Positions 46,332-57,714 of a DNA stretch of 64,000 nucleotides are shown here, piece by piece. This DNA comes from Cystobasidiopsis lactophilus (taxonomy: Eukaryota; Basidiomycota; Agaricostilbomycetes; Agaricostilbales; Chionosphaeraceae). The notes under the pieces were generated by a model. The model did no database searches and had not been told where the DNA came from. It was given only the letters and a program-made list of their open reading frames with translations. Within the stretch, counting starts at the first letter, position 1. Each line of letters begins with the position of its first letter. The position numbers were made by a program, and so were the translations under genes. The stretch lies in contig BCIO01000001.1 of the NCBI GenBank assembly GCA_001599975.1, positions 434,001-498,000 of the forward strand, written 5' to 3'.

Positions 46332-47025
46332 ATGCCTCCCATTACCGATTGCTCGCTCGGCGCCACTTGCGCTGGCAACTTGGTGGGTTTGCTTTCCATC
46401 TTCCTGACCCAAGTCCAGACTCATGCTACTACAGATGGCGCGCAACCTTGCTGTCGCCGATGGTGGTCCTATTGGCCCAGGCAAGATGGTCGGCCGCTCC
46501 ATCGAGCCCGAGGTCGTGCTGCGCAGGTCGCTCGTTGACGAGATCGCCGAGTCAGGTGAGCAATACATTTCCATCTCTCTAAATGAGCCTTTTGTAAACC
46601 AGAGAGCTCGCGGACAGTAATGAAACGCGATAACGAAGCCGATCATGATTTCCAGTGGCTTTATTCTGAAGGCGACGACTCGGGTAGGTCTCCATTACTT
46701 CGTGTCATCTTTTTTTGCCTCATAGATTTGGGGCAGGCCTTGATGAGCGATCAAGTGTCGAGAAGAGAGACGGTGGCGACGATCTGGAATTTCAGTGGTT
46801 GATAAAAGATGGTGAGCGCCAACTTCAATTGTGTGGCACGAGCTCATCGAGTCTTTAATCTATCCAGACGCCGAGAAGCGCGGCATCAAGAAGCGCGCTG
46901 ATGTCGTAGAAGTAGAGAAGCGAACGGACAACTCTGACTTGGACTTCAAGTGGCTCGGTAAGCCATTTTCCAACCTCATAATGCATCCCTAACCGGACCT
47001 CACCTCCTTTACAGCCGAGGACTAA
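46332..47025 (+). CDS. Kex2-site multi-copy peptide precursor
   Basis: Six exons, all GT-AG with consistent phases: 46332-46382, 46435-46555, 46603-46683, 46737-46811, 46868-46957 and 47015-47025, 142 residues. Exons 3, 4 and 5 are each bounded by phase-1 introns and each hold one repeat. The repeats are KR-DNEADHDFQWLYSEG, KR-DGGDDLEFQWLIKD and KR-TDNSDLDFKWLAED, the last ending at the stop. The shared core is D-[HL]-[DE]-F-[QK]-W-L. Extra dibasic sites occur (VLRR-SLVDE, AEKR-GIKKR, VEVEKR). This is the layout of fungal precursors processed by the Golgi protease Kex2 (alpha-factor and other Kex2-processed repeat proteins). The N-terminus MPPITDCSLGATCAGNL-MARNLAVADGG is not an obvious signal peptide, so the secretion route or the true first exon is uncertain. 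An alternative acceptor for intron 3 (after CATAG, 46726) shifts frame and loses the last two repeats. Confidence 0.65.
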
Positions 47026-47263
47026 CCAGGATCACCACGCAAGCTAACATATCAGTCTCAGCACAGGGGCAAGAGGCAAGAGGACGAGATGTCGTCACTG
47101 ATTGACTTCTTGGGACAGACCACACTCGCGCATAGCATTTGAGCTTCAACTTGTACTATTATACCTTTGTTCGTCGACTGAAACCACATATCTGGAAAAC
47201 CTCTCCAAAAGGTCGGCGGTTTTCGAGGCCTGACCTTTTGCCACCATCGAGTCTAAATCCACA

Positions 47264-48099
47264 ATGCTTTGCCTCACCTGCGCAGGCGAGATTGTCGAGA
47301 AGCCATCTGAGAAGCCAATACCCGTGTTCAGAACGACCTGCTGCTCGAGGCCAATCTGCAGCCCTTGCCTCTCGAAACGCCCATCCCTGAAAAGCTATTG
47401 TGTCTTCTGTCAAACCGCCACGGACGCGTTTACAAACGCATCTTCAAGCTCGAAATCAATACCGGACGACAACCAATTCGTCATCGGCGGCTCTGACGAC
47501 GAAGCCGAGGAAGATCTTCCGCCAGCGTACACCGACACTTTTGCGCACTCCAAACCGATAGCGCCTGTAGAGAAGCCTAAAGATGGCAGCGATCCAAAGA
47601 TTCATTGTGAGCATGCTCGATGTCGAAGACAGAGGCAATTGGGCTCAAGGAGCGCCGACCAGACATCAAGCCCGAAGAGACCTTGACCGGCATCGCGATG
47701 AGCTATAACATCAAGCCTCGGGCTTTGGTACTTCTCAACAAGCTCCCTGTAGCCATTTTGACGACGCAGCCCTCTCTACTCCATACCCGGCCGTTCCTGC
47801 TGTTGCCGCCCGGCGTCACCTCGCGGTCGCCCGATCCGCTGCGCGACGAAGAGGCGGAGCGCAAGAGGCTGTTGGTTGTTCAATTTCAAAAGCAGACCAA
47901 GTGCACTGAGCAAAAGGTGGCAGAGATCTACCTGAATGAGGTGTTTCGCAAGAGGGAGCAAGCCGGGCCCTCTGACCTGACGAGAGGAGGGGAGCTGGAG
48001 GAGGCCATGCAAGCTTACCGGGACGATTTGAGTTTCGAAGAACAGTCGGGCTCAAAGGGGAAGTGGACAGGCAAGCGCGTAGAGCGGCGCCGGTTTTGA
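47264..48099 (+). CDS. LysM-domain protein with N-terminal Cys motif
   Basis: Starts MLCLTCAGEIVEKP at 47264. The first ~45 residues hold CxxC pairs (LCLTC, TCCSRPICSPC, YCVFC) like a small zinc finger. An acidic linker (GGSDDEAEEDLPPAYTDTF) follows. An intron, probably from 47607 to 47660, joins PKIH to YIKPEETLTGIAMSYNIKPR, a LysM motif, with LVLLNKLP closing it. The C-terminus is charged and helical (EEAERKRLLVVQFQKQTKCT, KVAEIYLNEVF) and ends KRVERRRF. Intracellular LysM proteins of this Cys-LysM type occur in fungi and are not chitin-binding effectors; no signal peptide is present. Converges with Trm1 (86-base gap). Confidence 0.78.
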
Positions 48100-48185
48100 G
48101 GTCAGGAAGGGATCGATTTCAGCGTTTCAGTGTAGATCTTGATGTAGCACCCAATCTCTTCAGGCATTGTAGCCTCCTCGAAACG

Positions 48186-50948
48186 CTACGTTTCCCATTC
48201 GATGGTGGTCTCCTCCTGCTTGGCCTTGCCGCCGCCTCCTTTCTTCTGTTTGCGGCCCTGCTTCTTGGGCTGCGACGGCTCGCCTGTGCCCGAGCCTTTG
48301 ACGGCCTTGCTTTCAGGGCCCCAGTGTGGCGTTGGGTTGACTTGGTAGCGAAGCAACTTGTCGCTGTTTTTCAAGAGCTTGGCGGCATCCGGATGCTCGT
48401 CGAAGCTGATCGTGCCCTCCGTCCTGTGGCCATGGAGCTCGTCACATCAGACAGAACTGATGAGATAGGCACGCAACTCACGTCTTGGGCTTGTCCAAGA
48501 GCACCAGCGAGGGCGAGTTCTCGGCAATGTTGGACCGCACGATCGGGTTGGTCTCGATCCAGGTCCGTTGGATGTCAAAGAGCACAGAGTGGGGCGCGTT
48601 GGTCTTGAGAGAGCCTTCTTTGGCGTGCGAACGCGAGACTTTGTAGCCCAGATTGAGCAAGGCATTGCTTGTGTGCCAAGAACTGAGCTGGGTGGCATGT
48701 AGGGCAGCGCTAGAGACTTACACAAAGGAAGCCAAGGGCGGAGAGTTGGAATGGAAGAAAGAGGCTATGCTGGATGGAGTGAAATAGAAGAGGTCCGGCA
48801 GCTCCTGTTGATTTGGAGGCTCTCGAGTGAGCGATTGTTCGCTAAGAGGAGCACCCGACACCAACCTCTTTGGCCAGAGTGAGCATGCCCTTGATGCGTG
48901 GCTTGGTGGCGTAGTTGGCCTCGTCAGAATCGACGTGCTGGAGCATCCTGTCGACAAAGTCCGGGTTGTGCAAGGGACCGGTCCACATCGGCCCGCCAAT
49001 CTGTTCAGGTCGTCAGTTCTCGGAAAGACTAATAAGAATAAGAAAAACGACTGACATGCATGACGGTGCCGCATTGGGAGCAGCGGTCGGTCGAAGCCTT
49101 GCCAGCGGCCGGCCTGTTGAGCTTGTTGGTGTTGCCAGCCTTGGCCAAAGGCTGCACCTCAAAGTTCTGGCAGTGGGCGCAGGTATAGATGGTAGCGGTA
49201 TTCCTTTGTGCCTACTCGTTAGTTGGGCCTTCAAGTTTGGCAAGTGGCGAGACGCCTACGCAAAGAGCTCTTTGACTTTGTCGGCGCCAGAGTAGACGCG
49301 CACGAAGACTCGGAAGTAAAAGTCAATGGAGAGGGAGAGTTGAGGGACGATGTAGCGGCCGTAGCGACCGGCAGAAGTGGCCAAGGCGTGGAGAATCAGG
49401 CGGATGCCCTGCGGTGGACGGGGTGAGCGGCGCTCTGAAACGGCAAACGATGGCACATACTGCTTCGTGGGTGAATTCGGCTTTGATGGGAGAGCCTCCG
49501 TAGTTGGAGTAGCTGGAGAAGAGGAGTGAGAACACACGGTGTGGAGCCGGAGCACCAGAGCTCACCATTTTTCGGGGTAGTTGCTGCCGGACAGGACCGC
49601 GGCATCGGTGCAGGTGACGAGCAGCAAGCCACCGTCTTGGACACACTGGACCGCGCCGTCAATGAAAGGCGCGGCGGTGCCGTACGGATCCAGGTCGACA
49701 GCGTCGAAGTTGACCAGGTTGTTTCTGGCGTCATGATCTTTGACGCGGTGGCTGTACATGACCGAGCTGTGGAGGCGAGGGACAATTGACATCAGTTTCC
49801 AATAAAATGATGGGGTAGGATCTCGGCTCACCAGCAATCACCTCGGTTGATCTGCACCTTCGTGAGCAGTTGGGCCTTGGCTTCGTCGACCGGGTCGCTC
49901 TCTTCCGCCTTCGCCGCCTCCTCCTCCTCTTTCGCAACGCTTTCCGCATCCCCGGGCACGGAGGAAGGACCGGCCTCGGCGGCCTTTTCTTCCACAGTGG
50001 ATTCTGCTTCATCGACAGCCATTGAAGAAGGTCCAGCGACAGGAGGTTCCGTGGTGGCAGCTTCCTCCTTGACCGGGGCCTCTTTGGGTGGCGGCTGCTG
50101 CTGGAGCTCCTCGGCCACCTCGTCCTCCTCATCGCCTTCTTCGTCCTCCTCGTCCGCCTTTCGCTTGTTCTGCTTCGCGCTCTGGTCCTTGCGCTCCTTC
50201 CGCGGGGGCTCCCTGAAGAAGACGACGCGGTCGTCGGGTAGGCCGTTGAGGACGAGGTTGCGCTGCATGCTCTCCACCGCGTTCCGGCTGATGTCGTTCG
50301 ACAGGACCCATCTGTGGCGGATCAAGCGTCTGATGTAAATGTGAAACTATAGCGCACGAACGGGAGCCTCTCACTTGAGCAAAGGGATTTCGAGGGCGTA
50401 GCGGATGGAGCGGAGGCCAGTCGCCGCCAGGCCTTCGAAGCAGGTGAACTCGTGCGGCGAGTAGTTGGGCATGGTCTTCTCCTTGATCTCGCCGGTCAAG
50501 ACCCCCTCGATGTCCTGCGCAGCTCCAGCCTCAGTAATTGCTCGCGTCGACCAAACATTAATTTGAGACGCACTTGCTCCTCTGCCGCTTCCTCAATCGC
50601 CTCGCCGTCTTCGCCTTTGCGCTTCTTGGCAGCACTGGGACCATCAGCAGCGGCGACAGCAGCAGCAGCCTTGCGCTCCCTGCGGATCTGCTTGCCACCT
50701 TGCTTGTGCGTCCAGCGCTTCTGCTTCTTGGCTATCTTCTCCGCCGAGTACTCTTCGGACCAGGTGCGCAGGGCGACGATGCTCAGGTCGCGGTTGTACT
50801 GCTGCACCGGGTTCACGAACGCCTCTTTGGCGCCGTCCTTGCTGCCGCCGCCGCCGCCGACTCGCTTGGGAGCGTAAATCTTGGCTTTGCCCTCGACGTG
50901 CACGGCTTCCATCGCTGTCGTCATCAAGCAGCGAAGGGCCAGGCGCAT
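48186..50948 (-). CDS. TRM1: tRNA (guanine26-N2)-dimethyltransferase Trm1
   Basis: Makes m2,2G26 in cytosolic and mitochondrial tRNAs. Two in-frame starts are visible: ATG 50948 ([16 protein letters not shown], basic, mitochondrial-like) and ATG 50924 ([19 protein letters not shown]). S. cerevisiae TRM1 uses such a pair of starts. Family blocks: [86 protein letters not shown] and [20 protein letters not shown]. The zinc region is CAHCQNFEV and [20 protein letters not shown] long acidic, Pro/Glu/Ala-rich insert lies between the RNMT blocks (about residues 240-340). The C-terminus is Lys/Gly-rich and ends EETTIEWET at 48186. Roughly ten short introns. Confidence 0.93.
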
Positions 50949-52198
50949 TCACTGCTAGAGCTCTGTCTGATGATGCTCGTCGCGCTGCTTGCACCGTTGA
51001 TTGCTTGCTCCTGCTCGTCGATGTGGTCGATGAAATTGCTGTCGCCTCTCAAATTACCTGACTCGCGTGTGCTTCCGGGTAGGCCTCGCGTTGACGTGCT
51101 CAAGACTGCTCTCTCGTCTATACCTGCGTTGGATACAATGAGCGGGCTTGATGCCACTCGAGCTTCAGCTCCATTTGAGCTACAGTATCTGTTCGAAGTC
51201 ACCATTGAATGCACGTCTAACGGCCCTTCGCATTAGTCCTGACACTGTATATTGTCTCCAGTATGCTGCATCGCGTCGATTCGAGCGACGCCGTCCTTGA
51301 CTCTCTCACTTCGCTCTTCCGGGTTGCTCATCTGCCTTCGCTCGAGCTGCGCTCTACTGTCGTCATGCCCCTCTTTTTCACGGCTGGCTCAAGCCTTTGG
51401 TTTATTCGCTCGAGAACTGCATGTCCAGAGGCTTGGAATGCAGGCTTCGGCACATTCATGAACTGCCCTAGCCTCCAGAGTCGCTCGACCTCCGCCTTTA
51501 TGGCCCTCGGTCCCCAGCAATGTAGCTTGGGGCGATCTCTTCTATCCGTCTCGACCGTGAAGACAGCCAAATGCAGATTTTCCGAGTCCTTCCTGCAAGC
51601 AAGAGCTTTAGGCGGCAAAAGGCCATCCTCCCGCGCAGAGAGTCAACCGAATGTCAGGAATGTCCCTTCTGCCCAGAAACTATCCCAGGTTCGCACGCAC
51701 TTGCCCTTCCCTGACTTGTCCAAGTGCTTGCATTCTGTCCGGACCTGGTTTCACTGCGCACCCCACTTGCATGGCGCATGTACACCTTCTGTCGTCTCAT
51801 GACGCCTTCGTGTCATGCAAAGGCAGGGCAGAAGTTGCCGTTGCCCTCCTTGCAAGAAGTCCACGGACTACCAGGCTCCACCATTTGCCTTTTCCTCCGG
51901 CTCGACTGTTGCTTCAAGCAAGGTCCGTTCGTTGGACCCCTCTGCTACGTGATGAGCCCGCGTTCTGACCGTTTGCCCGCCAGCTCTTGAGTTCTCCGTT
52001 TCACGCAGCTCCAAGGATGTAGGTTTTCCAATGCTGGCATCGTGTCTTCGATGAACGAATATCAGATTGCGCTTTCGCCGGCTCGCTCTACTTTTCTTTC
52101 GATTTGAAGCAACTAACGAGGCTAGTAAGGCATACGCGCGCCTATGAATCGCCTCCTTAGCGCTAACCAGCGGCTTGGCAGGTACCTTGCAACCCACG
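50949..52198. other. Region with an unassigned 179-residue frame
   Basis: About 1.25 kb. A rightward frame from ATG 51263 to 51802 (MLHRVDSSDAVLDSLTSLFR) stays open for 179 codons but shows no domain or intron signals I trust. It may be a decayed or rapidly evolving gene. Confidence 0.28.
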
Positions 52199-52917
52199 AT
52201 GAACCAGCTGGGAAAATTTGTCGTCCCAAGCAAGTCCTGTCATACTGAGGGCTGGCGTGCACTAAGTTCACCGCATTCAGGCAAATCCGGACCGAAAAAG
52301 CTTCGAAAAGCCGACGGAAGATTTCCAGTCCAGAACGCCGGCGGCCAGAAAACGATGAAAGGATGGCAACACGATCCTCAGTCGGGTGAGCAGGCTTCTT
52401 CGCTATCACCGGGCCTTGAAATAATGCAGTGAATGTGTCGTTCCGTTCGGTGATACAGGATGGCGCCAGGTGGATGTGCTCAGTAAGCTTTACCGTCGAC
52501 GGTGTAGAATCAGCTCTCCATGACCACTCACGTGCCGCTCTCTAGTCAAAGATGGGTTCGCATACATCCCTATGGTCGGGATTCTGAAAGGTGCTCCGCC
52601 CAGAAAGGTGCCAGGTGAGTGTGTGACAGCAGAGCTCTGGATGCGAAGTCGCTAATGAGTTCCTTTACCGATAGTCGCCGATGTCCAGCATCACGGCTTC
52701 TACACCACATCCGTCAAGGACCACCTGATAAAAGTAAGCAATGATGTTGATGCGTTGTACCGTCCAGAGCAATGGAATGGCGCTTCATCAAACGCTTGAA
52801 AGGCGGCGGTGGCGAAATTCAAGAGCCGGTCATCTTGTCGTCGCCTGCCCCTTTTTTTATGGTTTAGATCCTCTCGCTTACCTTATCATGCCATATCAAA
52901 TGACTACACACGATACT
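52199..52917 (+). CDS. Hypothetical multi-exon protein
   Basis: Exons join in frame through short introns: ATG 52199 MNQLGKFVVPSKSCHTEGW to QHDPQSG (donor near 52385); WRQVDVL (about 52460-52480); KDGFAYIPMVGILKGAPPRK (about 52549-52615); VADVQHHGFYTTSVKDHLIK (52675-52734). A further intron may lead to AAVAKFKSRSSCRR and a stop near 52917. Each junction uses GT-AG and keeps frame, which is unlikely by chance. I recognise no family. The start and the last exon are tentative. Confidence 0.4.
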
Positions 52918-53204
52918 GAAAGAGGAACCGCGAGCGAGAGCCATTCTGAGAGAGGTGGCAAATGGGAGGACCATCAGTGCGCGCATCGGCTTGCGGCAGA
53001 CTTGAAGCCGCAAACTTTTGTTTTCATTCCGTTCTGTACCCACGTTGACCTGAGCGATTCGTTGTGTTGCATTTTGGAACTGCGAGCTGTCTGCGAGACG
53101 AGCGCATCGCATTAAAAAAGCCAGCATCGCGCTCCGAGACGGCATCGCGACTTGTTGACGTTTTGACCTCTTCCGTTCATTAATCATCAACATTGCCACC
53201 AGAA

Positions 53205-55107
53205 ATGTCTGAACGACAGCCACTGCTGAGCCCTCAGCCGGGTCATGTAGTCCGACGTCCGACACCGCTTCCGAAGCTGCAGATATTCATCCTCTTGTTG
53301 ATGCGGATGGTTTGTTTCCTTTTCTCTCCATTCGGCTGCGGACTAACGCTGTACGGGTGCTCCTCCAGGCCGAGCCCATTGCCTTTCTGAACATTCTGCC
53401 TTGGATCAATGAAGCTATCGCCCACGACAAGTCCTTGCACATCAAGCCGACGCATGTTGGGTACTACAGCGGGGCCGTCGAATCAGCTTTCAGTGTGGCT
53501 GGGACATGCACTATCCTGTTCTGGGGTCGCCTATCAGACAGAATTGGCCGAAAGCCAGGCAGGTCCTCCACCCCAAAACAATGAGGCGAAGCTCATTACG
53601 CATTCCGCCTGCCTCGCAGTCTTGATGACGGGCCTCTTCGGCGCGTCCATCAGCGTGTTCGCATTTGGTTTCTCCAAAACATTCAAATGGATGCTCGCAT
53701 GTCGCGTACTCTCTGGGGCGTTGTGCGGGAACGGGGGCGTCATCAAGGCCGCATTCGCAGAGGTTACGGACGAGACAAATGGTGAGCTGGCACGGTTGTC
53801 CCAGACCGAGTCTAACATTGAGATCAGAGGGACCCGCTTTCGCTCTGTTACCGCTAGGCTGGGCGCTAGGTGAGCCTCCAAGGTCTGCCCCTCGCCGAAC
53901 CCAAACTAAAGGTTCGCGAAGGCGCTTCCGTGGGCGTGAGCCAATCAATCTTTAATCTGTTTGGAATTGGAACTCACAGGAGGTCTTTAGCCGATCATTG
54001 GTGGCTTCCTGGCCAACCCCGCCGAGCATTTCCCTTCGCTCTTCGGCCACTCGCGCCTTTTCAAGCAGTTTCCGTACCTCTTGTCCTGCGCCGTCTCGGC
54101 TCTCTTCCCATTTCTTGCTCTACTACTGGCGCTGTTCTTCTTCAAAGAAACGCTACATGGGCGCCGGACTAACGACATCCCCTCCACCAAGAAGGCACTA
54201 CCTGCGCCAACTTTCAGAGAGTTGCTGACGCCTCGTGCTGTTTTGGTTTTGATCAATTATGCGTGAGTCCAGCCAGCCCTTTCAAGTCATGAAAGCGCTC
54301 ATCAGGAAGCCTACAGCGCCCTCGCCTTCACCACCATGTGCATCGCGACGTTAATTCCACTGTTTTCCTACACTCCCATCAAAGATGGCGGCTTGGGACT
54401 CTCGGAGCAAGAGATTGGCGTGGCGCTCTCGATTCAGGCCATTGGAGTTGTTGCGGCGCAGTCGCTGATTTTCCCGGCCGTACATGCTTGCCTCGGCTCC
54501 GCCAGACTCTTCCGCACCATGGTGTGCTTCTACCCTTTCGCCATCGTCTGCCTTCCAGCGGCAAACTTTTTCGCCCGCCGAGGTGCGCACACGGCCAGCC
54601 TTGTCGCATATGGCACGGCGCTCTGCTTTCTCGCGTGCGTTTTCCCCACTTCACACGCTCTGCAGATTGCTTACCAGAGTGTACACAGCGTGGGCAACAC
54701 GGTGTACTCCGCCAATATGTGAGTCGCGGCACTCTGGACGCGGAATTGCTGGCTGACATGTTCCAAATCCCGCAGGCTGCTGATCAACGCGGCAGCCCCG
54801 TCGCGATCCGCCTTGGGTGCTATGAACGGCTTGGGTAGAGTGTTTCCATCTCCGCTACCACCAGCTCGCAACTGATGAAGGACATTCAGCCCAAACGCTG
54901 TCGAGCTCAGTTCGAGCCATCGCGCCGGCATTCTCCAACTCGCTTTTTGCCCTGTCCATCTCGCAGCATCTAGTTGGCGGCCAGCTCATCTGGGTTGTCT
55001 TATTCTGCTGTACGCTTGGCATGACCGCCACGGGCTGCCTCCTTCCAGACAAGCCGGCCGAGTGGCGACTCGAAAAGTTGGCGGACGATGACGAGCCCTC
55101 GCCTTAG
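53205..55107 (+). CDS. Major facilitator superfamily transporter
   Basis: About 12 membrane helices. Start MSERQPLLSPQPGH at 53205; a cytosolic N-terminus with the LL-x-P element common in vacuolar or tetracycline-type fungal carriers. The first helix (LQIFILLLMRM) is joined by an intron to AEPIAFLNILPWINEAI. The signature loop between helices 2 and 3 is GRLSDRIGRKP. Later segments are VLMTGLFGASISVFAFGFS, IIGGFLANPAEHFPSLFG, FLALLLALFFFKETLHG, QEIGVALSIQAIGVVAAQ and LIWVVLFCCTLGMTATGCL. The C-terminus ends LEKLADDDEPSP. Several short introns. The D-R-x-G-R motif and length fit the DHA1 drug:H+ antiporter branch; substrate cannot be told. Confidence 0.88.
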
Positions 55108-55389
55108 ACTGCCACTCTAAACTAACAGTGTAGAGCTTAAGAACCCACTGTATAAATTGTACTCTGACCATATTCGCATATGCATTTATCCTTCACGATC
55201 ACTTCACGCAAACCCGTCCCACAAGGATCCTTGGTTAAACGTAGCATTCCTAATTTCAAAGCAAAGCCTGCTGTACCATCTCTCTTCTCTCTGTCCGGTA
55301 GGTAAGACTTAAAGAATATAAAGGTTTTGGGTGGCGTGAGCGGGTGAATGAATCGCCGCTGATCACACCGGTTGCCGCCGACGAAGCGT
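55108..55389. other. Convergent gap
   Basis: 282 bases between the transporter stop and the citrate synthase stop; contains AT-rich 3' UTR-like sequence with TATAAA-type strings near 55154 that are more likely polyadenylation-related than promoter. Confidence 0.4.
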
Positions 55390-57714
55390 TTATGCGACCA
55401 ACTTTTGCAAAGCCTCCATGGACAAAGACTTGGGGCGCTCTGTTGAGACCCACGGCTGTTAGCTTGGTCAGAATGGGAGACTACGCCACAGGACTTGCCG
55501 ATGGGCAGGCTGCAGTCGAATCAGATCAGAGGGAGGCCGTCGACGTTTGGGAAGACGCAGCCACTCACCCGAGAGCGCGAGACCACACGAGCTGGGCAAC
55601 GCAACCCATGGCGCGCGAGCACTGCAGATCACCATCGCCCCCGTCAACATCATCGATGCAAGTATGAGCCGAATTGAACGCACGCCGAAGACAACGGTGT
55701 AGTATTGTTGCTGGGTCTGAACGAGGGCACAAGCAATAAGTCAATGTGCCCTCCAGGCGCTGCAGAGGCTCTGAAGAAAGCGGCTCACCAAACCGTCTGC
55801 GGAAGTCATATGGCCCTTCAGACCACAATTTTAGAGCTGATGAATGGAAAAACACCCACAGTGGTAAAGGAGAGAGCCAGAGGCAGAGTCCACGTTGGGG
55901 AAGGGGTTCTGCCAGCGGCAAAAACGTCAGTCGCTGGATCGGCTCAGCGATCTCAGATTTCATCAAAAGCTAACCTTGGTCTTGCCGTGCTCCTGCGGAA
56001 TGATATTTGCATCAGAGCGGATAGTTTAAAAGCTGATGATTCGTGCTCACGGTCAAAACACCAGGGGCGAGGTGGTAGAGCTTGTCGACCATCTGCGGTG
56101 GCGCAAATTGCTGTCACTTGGCTGTTCAAAGCTCCGCGAAGGGAGGTTGCGCACCTTGAAGACGGGGTCCTTGGCGATGGCGGGGTCGGCGGAGCCGAAT
56201 TCCTGGAGGGCGGCGAAGCGGGGGTCGGGCTTGCGGAGGACAGCGTGGCCCTGTGCGCTCGACCTGTAAGCAAGTCTCTCAAAGTAACGACTGCAGAAAG
56301 AACTCACGTAGCCGGGGATGACACGGCCGGACTTGAGCAGGGACCAGAGGTGGGAGACGATCTTCTCGTCCGAGGCATCGGAGCCGATCTCCTTGTTCAT
56401 CTGGAGGATGAAGGAGAGGACCTCCTGGTTGGCGAGGCCGTGAAGGGGACCAGCCAACCCGGAGAGGGCGGCGGAGTAGGACAAGAAGGGGTCGGACAGA
56501 GCCGAGCCGACCAAGTGCGAGGTGTGAGCCGAGACGTTGCCGCCCTCGTGGTCGGTGTGGAGGGCGTTGTAGAGGCGGATGACCTCGATGAAGCCCTTCT
56601 TGTCGCCGAAGCCGATGGCGTTGGCGAAGTTGTAGGACAGATCCTTGGACTTGTCGATGGCCGCACCCGAAGCGCCGTTGCGGTAGGTGTTGTTGTAGAT
56701 GCGGGCGGCGACGGTGTAGACCTTGGCGCACAGGTCCAAAGAGTCCTCGAGGACGGGCTGCCAGTACTCGGTCTTCTTCAGGCCGGCGGCGTACTTCTTG
56801 GCGAACGAAGAGTCGTGGCTGCAGAGTGGTCAGCGAGGGTCAGCAACTGTGCTTCGGGGCAAGGACTGTGACCCACTTGAGAGCAGCGGTAGCAGCCACA
56901 AACTGGGTCATGGGGTGCAGCGTCTTGGCTGCGCGCGCAAATTCAGTGCGGGCACCTATTAAGCTTTTCAGAGCGGAACGCACGGAACGAGTCGATGATC
57001 TTCTCAATCTCGGGCGTGATGGTGGAGCGCTCGGCGAGATCGGCGGTGAACTGGGCGGCCTGCTCCTTGGAGGGCACCTGGCCGGTGAGCAAGAACCAGA
57101 GCATGGACTCCGGCAACATTTGTTTGCCGTCCGGGGCGGCGGGCAGCACTTGCTGGCATTCCTGGAGGTCCAAATGACTGCTCAGCACATACAAGACTAC
57201 TGTACCGGAGTGTACAAAGACGACGCACGGGAATGGTCTTGCCCCAGCTGGTCAGAAATGTTCAATCGGGCGCGCCAGCCTGAAGCAAAGCCCCAACTCA
57301 CAACCGAATGCCCTCGTTGGCGTCGAGGACGGACGGGTCCCAAAGCATAACCTACTTTGACGTTAGCTCGACAGATCCGAGGGCATTGATCAAGCACGAC
57401 TCGCCTTCAGACCTCGCATGCCGCCGAAAACACCCTCGACTTTGATGTCTCCGAGCGACTTGTCGCCATACTGCGAACGCAGCTTCTTGGCGAGCTCCTG
57501 GCGGACGGGCACCAGCTCGGCGAAGGTCTCTTGCAGCGTCTGTGCTCGCTGGATTAGCGCCGAGCAGCATTGATCGAAGTGCGCTCACCTTGGTCGACGC
57601 CGAGCGCGAGGAGACGGCCTTGAAGCCGCGTTGCTGTTGCCGGAATCAGCGCCAGCTATATAGCAAGCCAGGCAAGCAACGCACAGTGGCACGAAGGGTT
57701 TGAGCTCGCTGCAT
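55390..57714 (-). CDS. CIT1: Citrate synthase, mitochondrial
   Basis: Condenses oxaloacetate and acetyl-CoA in the matrix. ATG 57714 begins MQRAQTLRA, which an intron joins to [16 protein letters not shown], a presequence rich in Arg and Ser. Next are [20 protein letters not shown] and GGMRGL. The core has [40 protein letters not shown] and [20 protein letters not shown], with catalytic His in LHTDHEGGN and LAGPLHG, then [19 protein letters not shown]. The 3' third is split into many small exons. The last junction joins LPI to [16 protein letters not shown] through intron 55440-55498, which has a GC donor (GCAAGT) and CAG acceptor. Stop TAA at 55390. The last exons give WSRALG-LPIERPKS, as in other fungal citrate synthases. 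Confidence 0.95.
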
